Shown: positions 9,256 to 18,257, counted from the stretch's first letter. The stretch: DNA of 64,000 bases from CAVTWY01 sp963738615 (GCA_963738615.1 CAVTXI010000019.1:1302001-1366000); one strand, 5' to 3'. Program-made: numbers and translations. Notes: a model not told the origin generated them from the letters alone.

Positions 9256-9347
9256 CTCCTTCCCCCTGCAAGGGGGAAGGCTGGGATGGGGGTCATTCGC
9301 CGTGGCTGGACCCCCACCCCGACCCTCCCCCTTGCAGGGGGAGGGGG
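9256..9347. repeat. Two inverted copies of a GC-rich hairpin repeat
   Basis: Copy one (9256-9294) has a core CCCCCTGCAAGGGGG followed by GGGATGGGGGTC. Copy two (9309-9347) is the same element in inverse orientation, with core CCCCCTTGCAGGGGG. Each core is itself a hairpin, and the pair can also fold on each other. This is a dispersed intergenic element type common in high-GC proteobacteria. It sits between DUF302 and the oxidoreductase and could act as a transcription terminator or RNA-stability element. Confidence 0.75.
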
Positions 9348-9403
9348 CGAACGCACGCGATCGTCGTGCTTCATGCGTTGCGGGTGGCGTGCGGCGCCAT
9401 ACG

Positions 9404-9892
9404 TCAGCGCCGGATCGTCGACGTGATCGACTCGACCACGCTCGACGCCTTCGCGAACTGCTCGCCGCGGTTGGTGATGCCGTGGCGCCGCGCGATCCAG
9501 TCGAAGTCGGTGTAGGCCGCGTAGACCGCACCGCCTTCGTCCTGCAGCACAAGCAGCCGCACCGGCCAGTCGAGCCCCGCGTACGGGTTCGCGGTCAGAA
9601 ACTGCGCGCCCAGCGGCGGGTTGCCGAACACCAGCAGCGTCGACGGCCGCAGCGAAATGCCGGCCTTGTTCGCAAGCTGCGCCTGGTCGACCGCCATGAA
9701 GAACTGGATGCCCTTGGCGGCGATGTCCTTCCTGATGCGGTCGATGGTCTCGTCGACCGTGTAGGCGCTCTTGACCTTGATCAGGCCGTCGGGGCCTGGC
9801 GCGGCGGTGTCGGCCGTGGCCGGGGTCGCCGCGACGGCCAGGCCAAGGCCGAGCGCGGCGATGAGTTTCGAAGCAACGTCGATGATGGACAT
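9404..9892 (-). CDS. Secreted DUF302-domain protein
   Basis: The start at 9892 is preceded by GAAAGGA. The N-terminus (MSIIDVASKLIAALGLGLAVAATPATAD) is a Sec signal peptide with a probable cut after ATA. The mature part is a DUF302 domain (SAYTVDETIDRIRKDIAAKGIQFF..., PSTLLVFGNPPLGAQFL). DUF302 proteins are small alpha/beta proteins of unknown function, often found with redox or metal-stress genes. Here it follows the cytochrome-c peroxidase-like gene on the same strand by 68 bp, so a shared transcript is likely. The 68-bp spacer consists of imperfect GTGGGTC repeats. Confidence 0.88.
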   Translation of the reverse strand: MSIIDVASKLIAALGLGLAVAATPATADTAAPGPDGLIKVKSAYTVDETIDRIRKDIAAKGIQFFMAVDQAQLANKAGISLRPSTLLVFGNPPLGAQFLTANPYAGLDWPVRLLVLQDEGGAVYAAYTDFDWIARRHGITNRGEQFAKASSVVESITSTIRR

Positions 9893-9960
9893 GGTGGTCC
9901 TTTCGTGGGTGGGTTGCGTGGGTCGTGTGGGTCGTGTGGGTCGCGGGTCGTGCGTGCGAG

Positions 9961-12073
9961 TCAAGGCTTGCCTTGCCCCGACAGCAGCTCGAGGCGGTAG
10001 CGCACGGGCGGTCCGTCGTGTCCGCGCCGGCCGCGTGAGTCGCGCAGGACCAGCGTCGCGTCGATGTCCTGCCCCGGCATCAATGCGCCTTCGGGCAGGT
10101 GCAGGCGCAGATACGGGTCACCCCCGCTCGTCACGCCGCTCGCGTTCGCCAGGCTCGCGCCGGCAAGCCCCTTCACGATCACCAGCAGGTGCGTGTCGAC
10201 GATCGACGTGCTGTGGTTCGTGATCCGGTAGGTGTCACGTTGCCGGTTGCCGTGGCGATCCGAGCCGAGCAGCGAGGTCTGCGCCCGCGTGGTCACGTCG
10301 AGGAACTCGAGGCCCATGTCGCGGCGCGACAGCGCATCGTCGTTGTCCTGCGGCATGCCGCTGGGCGGACGGCCGTCGACCGCGCCAAGGGCGGCGAGGT
10401 CTGGGCGGTGGACCGAGTACATGAAGTCGATCGGGCTCAGCTGGAAGAAGGTCTTCGGCGACGCGGGGTCGAACTTCGCGAACGCCGGGTCGTAGAGGCC
10501 GTTCTCGAGGAAGTCGGCGATCGCGTCAACCTCACGCTCGCTCAGGCCCAGGCCGCGCGGCGAGCCGGCTCCGCGCGGATGCGTGAAGCGCGTCGTCGAG
10601 CGTCGGCGCGGCGCCTGCCACGGCGTCGCTGCGGCACGCCGGCGTTGAAGTACTGCACCACGTCGCGAACGTTCGTGAACGCGCCGTCGTGCATGAAGAG
10701 CCGCGCGTCCTTCAGCTGGCGCAGCGTCAACACGCGGAACTTGAAGGCGTCGCTGTCGCGACGGGTGACTTCCTTGCGGCCGACGTCGCGGAAGGTCGGG
10801 TCGTTGCGCGCCGCGCGGTTCAACGCCTGCACCGGGTGGTCGCCGATGCCCAGGTTGTAGAAGTTCTCTTCGACGAACTGGCCGACGCCGGCAACGTCGG
10901 GGTCGTTCGGCTGCTTGTTCAGCATCGGCCCGCTGTGGCAGCCATAACAGCCCGCGCCGCCCTGGTCGGCCGGCGTGAAGAAGAGCTTCGCGCCGCGGCG
11001 CTGCTTCTCGGTCAGCGCGCCGGTTGTCGCCGGCCAGGAAGCGGTCCCACGGCGTGTCTGCGCGTCACCGTCGTGCGCAGGAACGTGGCCGCCGCACGCA
11101 ACGCGGTGATGTCGTTGATGAGCGCGTCGCAGGCGCCTGCGGCAGGCGGCGTTTCCGGCACGCAGTTCGGTGCCAGCGCGGCTTCGTCGGGGAACGCGTC
11201 GCGGAACAGCTTGCGATAGGTCGCGAAGGTTTGCAGCGTGCCCGACTGGTCTTCCAGCAGGCGGTGCGCATCGAACAGCAGCAGGCCCACGTTCTCCTGC
11301 GCCGGATGGTTGAACGGGTTCAGGCCGCCGGGCGTGGCGTGCGGCTCGCCCGCAAGCCCGAACAGCAACAGGCGGTTGTTGAACGCCGAGCCGATCACGC
11401 CGGGCGCGTTGCGCCCCACGCTGTCGACGCGCGTCGAGCCGGCCGGTGGCCAGCAGCTGGCTGCCGGGCGGCAGCTTGAATTGCAGCGCCGGGGTGCCGA
11501 CGATGACGTTGCCTGCGCTCGTCCAGATGTCGGTCAGCGTGGGCAGCGAATCGACCAGCGCGTCGCCGGGGAAGAGCGGCGTGCTGCGCAGCTGCGGCAG
11601 GATGTCGGTGCGCGCGCGCCGCCGCGGGATGAAGTTGCCCTGCGCGTCGGTGTAGTGCCGCCCCTCGCCGCCGGCGGCGAAGTTGATCAGCGTGCCGGCT
11701 TTCGACGCCGCTTCGCCCATGTGGCAACTCGCGCACGACGCGGTGCCGGCGGTGGCCGGCACGCCGCCGTACTGCGGGCGGATGCGCACCATGCGCGCCG
11801 GGTCGTGGAACAGCTGCTTGCCCGAGGTAGCGCTTGGCTTCGGTGATCTGGAAGAACGGGTCGGGGCTGCCGTCGGCCAGCCGCGGCTGCGGCAGGTCTT
11901 CGTCGCGCGCCGGCACCATCAGCTTCTGGATGCCGCCGACCTGCTGGTCGATGAACCGGCGCAGCTTGGCCGGCGCCGGCGCCGTGGTCGGCGAACGCGG
12001 TGCCGCACAACAGCAGCGTCGCCGCTGCGGCGATGCTCGTGATCTCGAGGTATCGAAGGCTGGTGAACTTCAT
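9961..12073 (-). CDS. Di-haem cytochrome-c peroxidase/MauG-like secreted protein, with seven apparent frameshifts
   Basis: The start at 12073 has GGAG six bases upstream and a signal peptide (MKFTSLRYLEITSI...GTAFAD). Two haem motifs are seen, CASCH and CYGCH, along with typical MauG/CCP phrases (DARLFMHDGAFTNVRDVVQYF, GLGLSEREVDAIADFLENGLYDPAF). The frame slips near 11975, 11823, 11444, 11061, 11020, 10631 and 10591. Each is repaired by deleting one base, and the length minus seven is exactly divisible by three (~701 residues). No internal stops or lost motifs remain after repair. Predicted role: periplasmic peroxide reduction or a related di-haem oxidation. An 11-bp-phased GTGA box lies 49 bp upstream, reading toward this gene. 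Confidence 0.75.
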
Positions 12074-12121
12074 ACAACGCTCCATGGTGAAGGGATCGGG
12101 CGGTCATCGTCGGAAGCAAAG

Positions 12122-12148
12122 TTCACGTCGCGGTCACGACGCGGTCAC
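12122..12148 (-). promoter_or_regulatory. Candidate response-regulator box A: three GTGA half-sites at 11-bp spacing
   Basis: On the minus strand three half-sites GTGAC, GTGAC and GTGAA follow each other with 6-bp spacers (CGCGTC, CGCGAC), an exact 11-bp period. They read toward the cytochrome peroxidase start 49 bp away. Direct repeats of this spacing are typical of OmpR/PhoB-family regulators. Related boxes occur at 18258, 19221, 23005 and 23936. Confidence 0.5.
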
Positions 12149-12196
12149 GTGTGTTGGGCGCCTTTGCTGCGGCGCCGCGAGGACGGGCTTTGACGG

Positions 12197-12241
12197 CGTG
12201 CACACCGTGCACACCGTGCACACCGTGTACGCCGTGCACGA
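12197..12241. repeat. 9-bp tandem repeat (five units)
   Basis: Three perfect CGTGCACAC units are followed by two degenerate ones (CGTGTACGC, CGTGCACGA). It lies between the cytochrome gene and the large kinase gene and has no coding potential. There is no spacer structure, so it is not a CRISPR array. Confidence 0.8.
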
Positions 12242-12326
12242 CGCGAACACCTAACTTGACGGGCTGACCATCGCTCGCGATTGCGCGCACAGTGGCCTCT
12301 CTCGCCCGCGAAACCGACACACGTCG

Positions 12327-15300
12327 ATGAGACCGGCCCTCGAGCCATCGGCCGGCGGCGATTCCCTGTCGTCGTCGAGCCTGCCGCTGCCCCTGCCGCA
12401 GGTGCTCGCGATCGGACGCGAGATCGCGCTGGCGCTCTCGAGCCTGCATCGCCAGGGCCGCGTGCACGGCGCGGTGAGACCCGACAACCTGCGCTGGAGC
12501 GCCAGCGCCGCGGCGGCAAGCCTGCGCCTGCTCGACGACGCCCCGACGGCTCGCCGCGACGATGCCGATGCCTCGCGCTGGCGCTACGCCGCGCCCGAGC
12601 AGACCGGCCGTGTCGACCTTGCGGTTGATGCGCGTAGTGATCTCTACGCGCTGGGCGTCGTGTTGTATGAGCTGTTGACCGGCGCGCCGCCGTTCCGCTT
12701 TGATGACGCGATGGAGCTGATCCATGCGCAGATCGCACGCGCGCCCGTCGCGCCGGTCGACGTCGCGCCGCAGCTGCCGCGGGTGGTCTCCGACATCGTG
12801 CTGAAGCTGCTGGCCAAGGCGCCCGAAGAGCGCTACCAGAGCGCCGATGCGCTGGCCGACGATCTGGCGCTTTGCGCGCAGCGCTGGGCCGCGCGCGGGC
12901 GTATCGAGGGCTTCGCGCTCGGTCAGCGCGACGGCGTGCGGCGGTTGACGATCGTTCCCAAGCTGTACGGCCGCGACGCCGAAGCCGCGGTCGTGCGGGC
13001 CGCCGTGGCGCAGGCGCGCGAGCGCGCGTCGATGCTGCTGATCGGCGGCTACGCGGGCAGTGGCAAGACCGCGCTCGTCGAACAGCTGTGCCGTCCTCTC
13101 GTGCGCGACATGGGCTACTTCGTATCGGGCAAGTTCGACCAGGTGGCGCGCGGCGTGCCGTTCGGTGCGCTGATCCAGGCGTTTCGTGCGCTGGTGCAGC
13201 GGCTGCTGGCCGAAAGCGAGGCCAGCCTCGATGCGCGGCGTGCGCGCCTGCTGCACGCGCTCGGCGACCACGGCGGCCCGGTGCTGGCCGAAGTCATGCC
13301 CGAAGTCCGCTTCATCATCGGCGCGCAGCCGCCGCCGGTGCCGTTGGGGCCTGCCGAGTCGCTCAACCGCTTCCAGCGCGTGCTGCAACGCTTCGTCGCC
13401 GCGCTGGCGCGGCCCGAGCAGCCGCTGGTGCTGTTTCTCGACGACCTGCAGTGGGCCGACGCGGCCACGCTGAAGCTCGTGCCGTCGCTGCTCGAGCCCG
13501 CCGCCGAGATTCGCGGGCTGCTGCTGGTGGGCGCCTGGCGCGACAACGAGCTGGAGTCGGCGCACGGCCTGATGCGGCTGCTGGGCGAGCTGAAGAATTC
13601 CGACGTACCGCTGCGCAGCCTCGAGCTGCGTCCGCTGGGACTGGACAGCGTTGCCGAGCTGGTGGCCGACGCGCTGCACCTCGACACCGCGCAAGCCGAA
13701 CCACTGGCACGCCTGTGCCTCGAGAAGACGCGCGGCAACCCCTTCTTCGTCGTGCAGTTCCTGCACACGCTCGAGCGCGAAGGGCACCTTCGCTTCGACG
13801 TTGAACACAACCACTGGGCCTACCGCATCGATGCCATCGCGCAGGCGCCGCTGGCCGACAACGTCGTCGACATGGTCGCGCGCCGAATCCAGCGGCTGCC
13901 CGCGCGCACCCAGCAGGCGCTGCGGCTCGCGGCGTGCATCGGCAGTCGCTTCGAGCTCGAGTTGCTGGCGGCGATCGCGGAACGAAACGCCGACAGCCTC
14001 GAGGCCGACGTCGAGTCGGCCGTCGAAGAAGGCCTGGTGCTGGCGCTGCCGGGCCAGGCTGATCACGACGGCCAGGGCGCACCGACGACGCGCACGTACG
14101 CCTTCGTGCACGACCGCGTGCAGCAGGCCGCCTACGCGGAGCGTGCGGACGATGCGAAGGCTGCCCAGCGACTGGCCGCGCTGCATCTCGCGATCGGCCG
14201 GCTGAGGCTGGCGCGTACGGATCCCGAACGGCTCGAGCTCGAACTCTTCGACGTCGTGCACCACCTGAACCTCGGGCGCGCGTTGATCACCGCACCGGCC
14301 GAGCGCGCCCAGGTTGCGCAGTTGAACGCCAGGGCCGCGCGCAAGGCCAAGACCTCGGCCGCCTTCGACGCCGCGCTGGAGTGCAGCCGCGCGGGGCTCG
14401 AGCTGCTGGGCGGTGCGAAAGGCGCGGTTGCATTGCGCTTCGCGCTCGGGCTCGAAGCCGCCGAGTGCGAATACCTCTGCGGCGACTTCGACGCGGCGCA
14501 GCGCCGTCTCGCTGCCTGCGAGCGCGACGCCACCGGGGCGATCGACCGCGCGCGCGTCTTCCAGCTGCGCAGCCTGCAGTTCGAGAACCAGTCGCGCTAC
14601 GCCGAAGCCCTCGCGAGTTCACGCGCCGGCCTGGCGCTGCTGGACCTGCACTTGCCCGAATCGCCCGACGAGAAGAGCGCCGCGCTCGAGCGCGAGATCA
14701 ACGCGATCGACGCCTTGCTGGCCGGCCCGTCCGTGGTGCCCGGCCGCTCCGAAGCCACGGACGCGCCCCCTCGGGGGGCAGCGAGCGCCAGCGAGCGTGG
14801 GGGCCGCACGGTCGCGAGCCTGGTCGACCTGCCGGCCACGCGCGACCCGAAGGTGCTGATGGCGATGAGCATGCTCACCGACATCTGGGCCACCACCTTC
14901 ATCCTCGGCGACCCGACGTTGGCGCGGCTGATCTCGGCGACGATGGTGCGCTGGTCGCTCGAGCACGGCAACGCGGCCGAGTCGGCGTACGGCTACGTCA
15001 CCCACGCGATCACCGTCGGGCCGGTGCGCGGCGACTACGAACGCGCCTACGACTTCGGCCGCCTGGCGCTGGCCGTCAACGAACGTTTCGACGACACCCG
15101 GCGGCGCGCGAAGATCTACCAACAGTTCCACGCGCACGTGAACTTCTGGCGCTCACCCGTGGCCACGTGTTTGCCGTATGCGCGCGAGGCGTGCCGCAGC
15201 GGGCTCGAGAGCGGCGACTTCCTCTACGCCGCCTACGGTGCCGCGACCGAAACCTGGGCGGCGATCATTGCCACGCAGGACCTCGCCGCGTTCGTGCGCG

Positions 15301-17417
15301 ACTACGAGCCCAGGGTGGCGCTGGTCGAGAAGCTGAAGAACCGCGGCTTTGCCGACTCGGTGAAGATCATCCTCGCGTGGGCACGCGCGCTGCAGGGGCT
15401 TACGCACGGCGAGCAGTCGTTGTCCGACGACGACGTCGACGAAGAAACCTACCTCGCAACGTACGCGAATAACCCGTTCTTCGGAACCTTCCACGCGGTG
15501 GCGCGACTGCACCTCGCTTGCCTGCTCGGCACCCCGGCGCAGATGCTCGACGCGGCGCGCACGTCCGCCGAATGCTCGAGCCACGTGCCCGGCACCGTGT
15601 GGCCGTTGCTGCATGACTTCTGGAACGCGGTGGCGTTGGCCGCGAACGCAGGGCAGCTCGACGATGACGATGACGATGACGATGGCGATGGCGACGCCGC
15701 GCGGCGCGGCGCATGGTGCCGCGACATCGCCGCGGCGCGCGAGCGCTTCGTGGTGCTGGCGGGCCATTGCCCGGAGAACTTCCACGCGCAGGCGTTGCTG
15801 CTGTCGGCGCTGTGCGAAAAGGCCGAAGGCCGCGCGCAGGCCGCGTTGCGCTGCGCCGAACAGGCGCTCGAGTTCACGGCTGGCGCCGGTCAGATCCAGC
15901 AGCGCGCACTGGCCGCCGAATGGTGCGCGCGCTGGCGCTTCGAGCGCGGCGAACGCCATGTGGCGTCGATGTTCCTCGAGCGTGCACGCGACGACTACGC
16001 TCGCTGGGGTGCGATGGCCAAGGTCGCGCAGCTCGATGCGCAACGGCGCGCGTGGTCTGCCGACGCCGGGATCGAAGCGCCGTCCGATACCGATACCGAT
16101 ACCGATGCCGTCGTCGTCGGCGCGCCCATCGACGGCTCGGCCGCGACACAGGACAGCAGCCTCAACGTTGCCAGCGTCATCAAGGCCGCCCAGGCGATTG
16201 CTGCCGAGATCGAGCTGCCGTCGCTGCTGTCGCGCCTGCTGCTGATCGCGATCGAGAACGCCGGCGCGCAGCGCGGTTGCATCGTGATCGACCGCGACGG
16301 GCAGCCGTGGGTCTATGCCCTCGACGAGGCCGATGCCAACGACGCCGATGCCGATGCCGATGTCAATGCCGATGCAACAAATGCGCCGCTGGCACCGGGC
16401 GTGCCGTTGGCCGATGCAGGGGACCGCCTGCCGCTGGGCATCGTCAACGTCGTGCGCCGCACCGGCGCGAGCCTGGTGATCGACGACGCGCCCACCGACG
16501 ACCGGCATGGCAGCGATCCCTACATTGCCCGGCACGCCCCACGGTCGGTGATGGCCGTCGCGATCCAGCGGCAGGGCGCGGCGGTGGGCGTGCTCTACCT
16601 CGAGAACCGCATGCTCGCGGGCGTGTTCACGGGCGAGCGCCTGCGCGTGATGCAGGTGATCGCGGCGCAGGCGGCGATCGCGTTCGAGAACGCGCACCTC
16701 GTCGCGCGGCTCGAAGCCGAAAACGTCTACCTGCGCAGCGAGCTGATCGCGAACGTGTCGCACGACCTGCGCACGCCGCTGGCGGCGATGCGCGGCTACC
16801 TCGAGCGGCTGCACACGAAGGGCGAGGCGCTGCCCGCCGCGACGCGCGCCAGCCACGTCGCGATCGCGCTGCGCCAGTGCGAGCACCTGTCCACGCTCAC
16901 CGACGAGCTGTTCGAGCTGGCCAAACTCGACTTCAAGGGCGTGCAGCTCGAGCTCGAAGACTTCGCGCTGGCCGAACTGGTTCACGACGTGGTGCACAAG
17001 TTCGAGCTTGCTGCCGACCGTGGCCGCGTGACGCTGCGGGTGCAGGCGCCGCACGAGGGCTTGCCGAGCTTGCGTGCCGACCTGAGCCTGATCGAGCGGG
17101 TGCTTGACAACCTCATTGCGAACGCGCTGCGCCATACCCTCGAGGGCGGAACGATCGAGCTGCGTATGGTTGACGAGGGTTCGCATTTGAGGCTCGACGT
17201 GGCCGACACCGGAAGTGGCATCGCTGCCGCGGATGTGCCGCACGTCTTCGACCGGTACCACCGAGATCGCGGCTCGTCGGGTGCGGGGCTCGGGCTCGCG
17301 ATCGTGAAGCGGATTGTCGAGCTGCATCGGGGGTCGATCAGCGTGCGCAGCGGGGTGGGGCAGACGTGCTTTTCGTTGCGGTTGCCGGTGGAATGGTCAC
17401 TGTCGCATGGGCAGTGA
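12327..17417 (+). CDS. Giant multidomain sensor histidine kinase: pseudokinase, AAA/TPR, GAF, HisKA-HATPase
   Basis: 1696 residues with the layout of the trifunctional Ser/Thr kinase / AAA ATPase / sensor histidine kinase family. Residues ~25-190 are only the C-lobe of a protein kinase. The catalytic loop reads HGAVRPDN (47-54), without the catalytic Asp, and there is no DFG, although YAAPEQ and DLYALGVVLYELLTG remain. An in-frame stop at 12252 and the short gap upstream leave no room for an N-lobe. Walker A GGYAGSGKT is at 240-248 and Walker B LVLFLDDLQWAD at ~367-378, followed by a long TPR-like region. A GAF domain lies at ~1280-1440, the H-box NVSHDLRTPL has His1479, and the ATP site has DTGSGI and GAGLGLAIV. 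Asp-rich linkers and a 75-nt inserted repeat interrupt the middle. By inference it signals through the histidine-kinase end only. Confidence 0.85.
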   Translation: MRPALEPSAGGDSLSSSSLPLPLPQVLAIGREIALALSSLHRQGRVHGAVRPDNLRWSASAAAASLRLLDDAPTARRDDADASRWRYAAPEQTGRVDLAVDARSDLYALGVVLYELLTGAPPFRFDDAMELIHAQIARAPVAPVDVAPQLPRVVSDIVLKLLAKAPEERYQSADALADDLALCAQRWAARGRIEGFALGQRDGVRRLTIVPKLYGRDAEAAVVRAAVAQARERASMLLIGGYAGSGKTALVEQLCRPLVRDMGYFVSGKFDQVARGVPFGALIQAFRALVQRLLAESEASLDARRARLLHALGDHGGPVLAEVMPEVRFIIGAQPPPVPLGPAESLNRFQRVLQRFVAALARPEQPLVLFLDDLQWADAATLKLVPSLLEPAAEIRGLLLVGAWRDNELESAHGLMRLLGELKNSDVPLRSLELRPLGLDSVAELVADALHLDTAQAEPLARLCLEKTRGNPFFVVQFLHTLEREGHLRFDVEHNHWAYRIDAIAQAPLADNVVDMVARRIQRLPARTQQALRLAACIGSRFELELLAAIAERNADSLEADVESAVEEGLVLALPGQADHDGQGAPTTRTYAFVHDRVQQAAYAERADDAKAAQRLAALHLAIGRLRLARTDPERLELELFDVVHHLNLGRALITAPAERAQVAQLNARAARKAKTSAAFDAALECSRAGLELLGGAKGAVALRFALGLEAAECEYLCGDFDAAQRRLAACERDATGAIDRARVFQLRSLQFENQSRYAEALASSRAGLALLDLHLPESPDEKSAALEREINAIDALLAGPSVVPGRSEATDAPPRGAASASERGGRTVASLVDLPATRDPKVLMAMSMLTDIWATTFILGDPTLARLISATMVRWSLEHGNAAESAYGYVTHAITVGPVRGDYERAYDFGRLALAVNERFDDTRRRAKIYQQFHAHVNFWRSPVATCLPYAREACRSGLESGDFLYAAYGAATETWAAIIATQDLAAFVRDYEPRVALVEKLKNRGFADSVKIILAWARALQGLTHGEQSLSDDDVDEETYLATYANNPFFGTFHAVARLHLACLLGTPAQMLDAARTSAECSSHVPGTVWPLLHDFWNAVALAANAGQLDDDDDDDDGDGDAARRGAWCRDIAAARERFVVLAGHCPENFHAQALLLSALCEKAEGRAQAALRCAEQALEFTAGAGQIQQRALAAEWCARWRFERGERHVASMFLERARDDYARWGAMAKVAQLDAQRRAWSADAGIEAPSDTDTDTDAVVVGAPIDGSAATQDSSLNVASVIKAAQAIAAEIELPSLLSRLLLIAIENAGAQRGCIVIDRDGQPWVYALDEADANDADADADVNADATNAPLAPGVPLADAGDRLPLGIVNVVRRTGASLVIDDAPTDDRHGSDPYIARHAPRSVMAVAIQRQGAAVGVLYLENRMLAGVFTGERLRVMQVIAAQAAIAFENAHLVARLEAENVYLRSELIANVSHDLRTPLAAMRGYLERLHTKGEALPAATRASHVAIALRQCEHLSTLTDELFELAKLDFKGVQLELEDFALAELVHDVVHKFELAADRGRVTLRVQAPHEGLPSLRADLSLIERVLDNLIANALRHTLEGGTIELRMVDEGSHLRLDVADTGSGIAAADVPHVFDRYHRDRGSSGAGLGLAIVKRIVELHRGSISVRSGVGQTCFSLRLPVEWSLSHGQ
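14727..14801. mobile_element. Burkholderiales-type palindromic repeat inserted in frame in the kinase gene
   Basis: The 75-bp segment has as core GCCCCCTCGGGGGGC followed by GCGAGCGCCAGCGAGCG and GGGGGC. This resembles a palindromic element I know as dispersed between genes in Burkholderiales. Here it adds 25 codons (PSVVPGRSEATDAPPRGAAS and five more) between LLAG and GRTVASLVDLP. In this family those two segments normally adjoin, as a phrase like LLAGRSIxSLxDLP. A GGCC motif flanks both ends and may be a target duplication. Confidence 0.65.
15660..16375 (+). repeat. Three Asp-rich microsatellites within the kinase gene
   Basis: Segments at 15660-15695 (GACGAT units), 16086-16109 (GATACC units) and 16329-16375 (GCCGAT units) are six-base repeats kept in frame. 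They encode runs of Asp with Gly, Thr, Ala and Asn. They lie in linkers around the GAF domain. Repeat-number change by multiples of six would leave the frame intact. Confidence 0.75.
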
Positions 17418-17543
17418 TGTCTTTGACGGGACGCCATCGGCGTCGCACGCCTGCGGGCAACCATCGAGCAGCCCGAACGCGGCATTCGAGCTTTCGGAGC
17501 ACCCGCTTGGCCGTGCTACGCTACACATCAGGAGGTGTACGCC

Positions 17544-17768
17544 ATGCGAACGAATATTGTGCTCGACGACCGACTCGTTTCCGAGGCCATGCGCCTGGCC
17601 GGGTCGCGCACCAAGCGCGAGGTCGTGCATTTGGCGCTGCAGCAGATGGTGCAACGCCACCGTCAGCGCGAGGTGCTGGCGCTTGCCGGCAGGGGCCTGA
17701 TCGCGTCCGACTACGACGTGCGTGCGGTACGTGCCGCCATGCCCGGCCGCCGTCGTGGTGCTGGTTGA
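17544..17768 (+). CDS. vapB: VapB-type antitoxin
   Basis: 74 residues. The start at 17544 is fixed by AGGAGG eight bases upstream. The N-terminus MRTNIVLDDRLVSEAMRLAG, then SRTKREVVHLALQ, is the short ribbon-helix-helix DNA-binding region of the VapB (type II TA) family. The C-terminal tail is the likely toxin-binding part. The following vapC overlaps its end. By family precedent it neutralises the toxin and represses the operon. The module sits between the giant kinase gene and a broken copy of that gene's 3' part. Confidence 0.88.
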   Translation: MRTNIVLDDRLVSEAMRLAGSRTKREVVHLALQQMVQRHRQREVLALAGRGLIASDYDVRAVRAAMPGRRRGAG

Positions 17769-18156
17769 CACCAGCGTCTGGATCGGTCTGCTGCGGAACG
17801 CTTCCGGGCCTGCGGTCGAGCGCCTGCGCGTGATCCTGGAAGAAGGCGATGCCGCGGTCGCCCCGGTGATCGTGCAGGAGATCGTGCAAGGTGCGCGCGA
17901 CGAGGCCGCGTTCAGGATCCTGCAACGGCGCTTTGCCGCTCTGCCCGTGCTCGACGGCCGATCCGCCGTCGAGACCGCGGTCTCTGCCGGCAGGCTGTAC
18001 GCGCGATGCCGCTGGGCGGGGATCACGCCGCGCAGCCCGCACGACTGCCTGATCGCGCAGATCGCGATCGAACATGGCGTGCCGCTGCTGCACGACGATC
18101 GCGACTTCGAGTGGCTTGCCCAGGTCGAGCCGCGGCTTGTTTCGCTGCGCGGCTGA
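17758..18156 (+). CDS. vapC: VapC-type PIN-domain ribonuclease toxin
   Basis: About 132 residues from a GTG at 17758, overlapping vapB by 11 bases; the frame is open further upstream. The PIN-domain acidic residues are visible: Asp in LVDTSVWIGLL, Glu in IVQEIVQGA, Asp in SPHDCLIAQIA and Asp in LHDDRDFEWLA. This fits a Mg-dependent endoribonuclease of the VapC family, which cuts tRNA or rRNA in characterised members. It is intact, so the module is probably functional. Confidence 0.88.
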   Translation: MLVDTSVWIGLLRNASGPAVERLRVILEEGDAAVAPVIVQEIVQGARDEAAFRILQRRFAALPVLDGRSAVETAVSAGRLYARCRWAGITPRSPHDCLIAQIAIEHGVPLLHDDRDFEWLAQVEPRLVSLRG

Positions 18157-18257
18157 CCTGTCCGCGCTCACCGTCGCGCTGTTCGAGCTTGCCGTCGTAC
18201 GTGGCCGCGTGACGCTGCGGGTGCAGGCGCCGCACGAGGGCGTGCCGACCCTGCGCC
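18157..18257 (+). pseudogene. Relic of the histidine-kinase gene next to vapBC
   Basis: The segment matches two separate parts of the kinase gene upstream. 18157-18192 resembles 16888-16920 (DLSALTVALFELA versus HLSTLTDELFELA). 18182-18257 resembles 17001-17075 (RGRVTLRVQAPHEGVPTLR versus RGRVTLRVQAPHEGLPSLR), including a 42-base identical run. The ~90 bp between the two parts is missing, and the join falls at the repeated GTTCGAGCT motif present at both points in the kinase gene. It is therefore a duplicated and internally deleted fragment, not a gene. Confidence 0.75.

Noticed and set aside
12197..12241. Possible CRISPR-like array (also considered at 32213-32244)
   Set aside because: The units are contiguous 8-9 bp repeats without spacers, and no cas genes are present.
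12123..17327. Two leftward reading frames (713 and 724 codons) opposite the giant sensor kinase
   Set aside because: They are GC-driven shadows, rich in Arg, His and Gln, with no motifs. The plus strand has a complete multidomain protein.
17500..17543. Sigma-54 promoter (TTGGC...GCT) before vapB
   Set aside because: The GG to GC distance is one base short of the required spacing and the element is otherwise poor.
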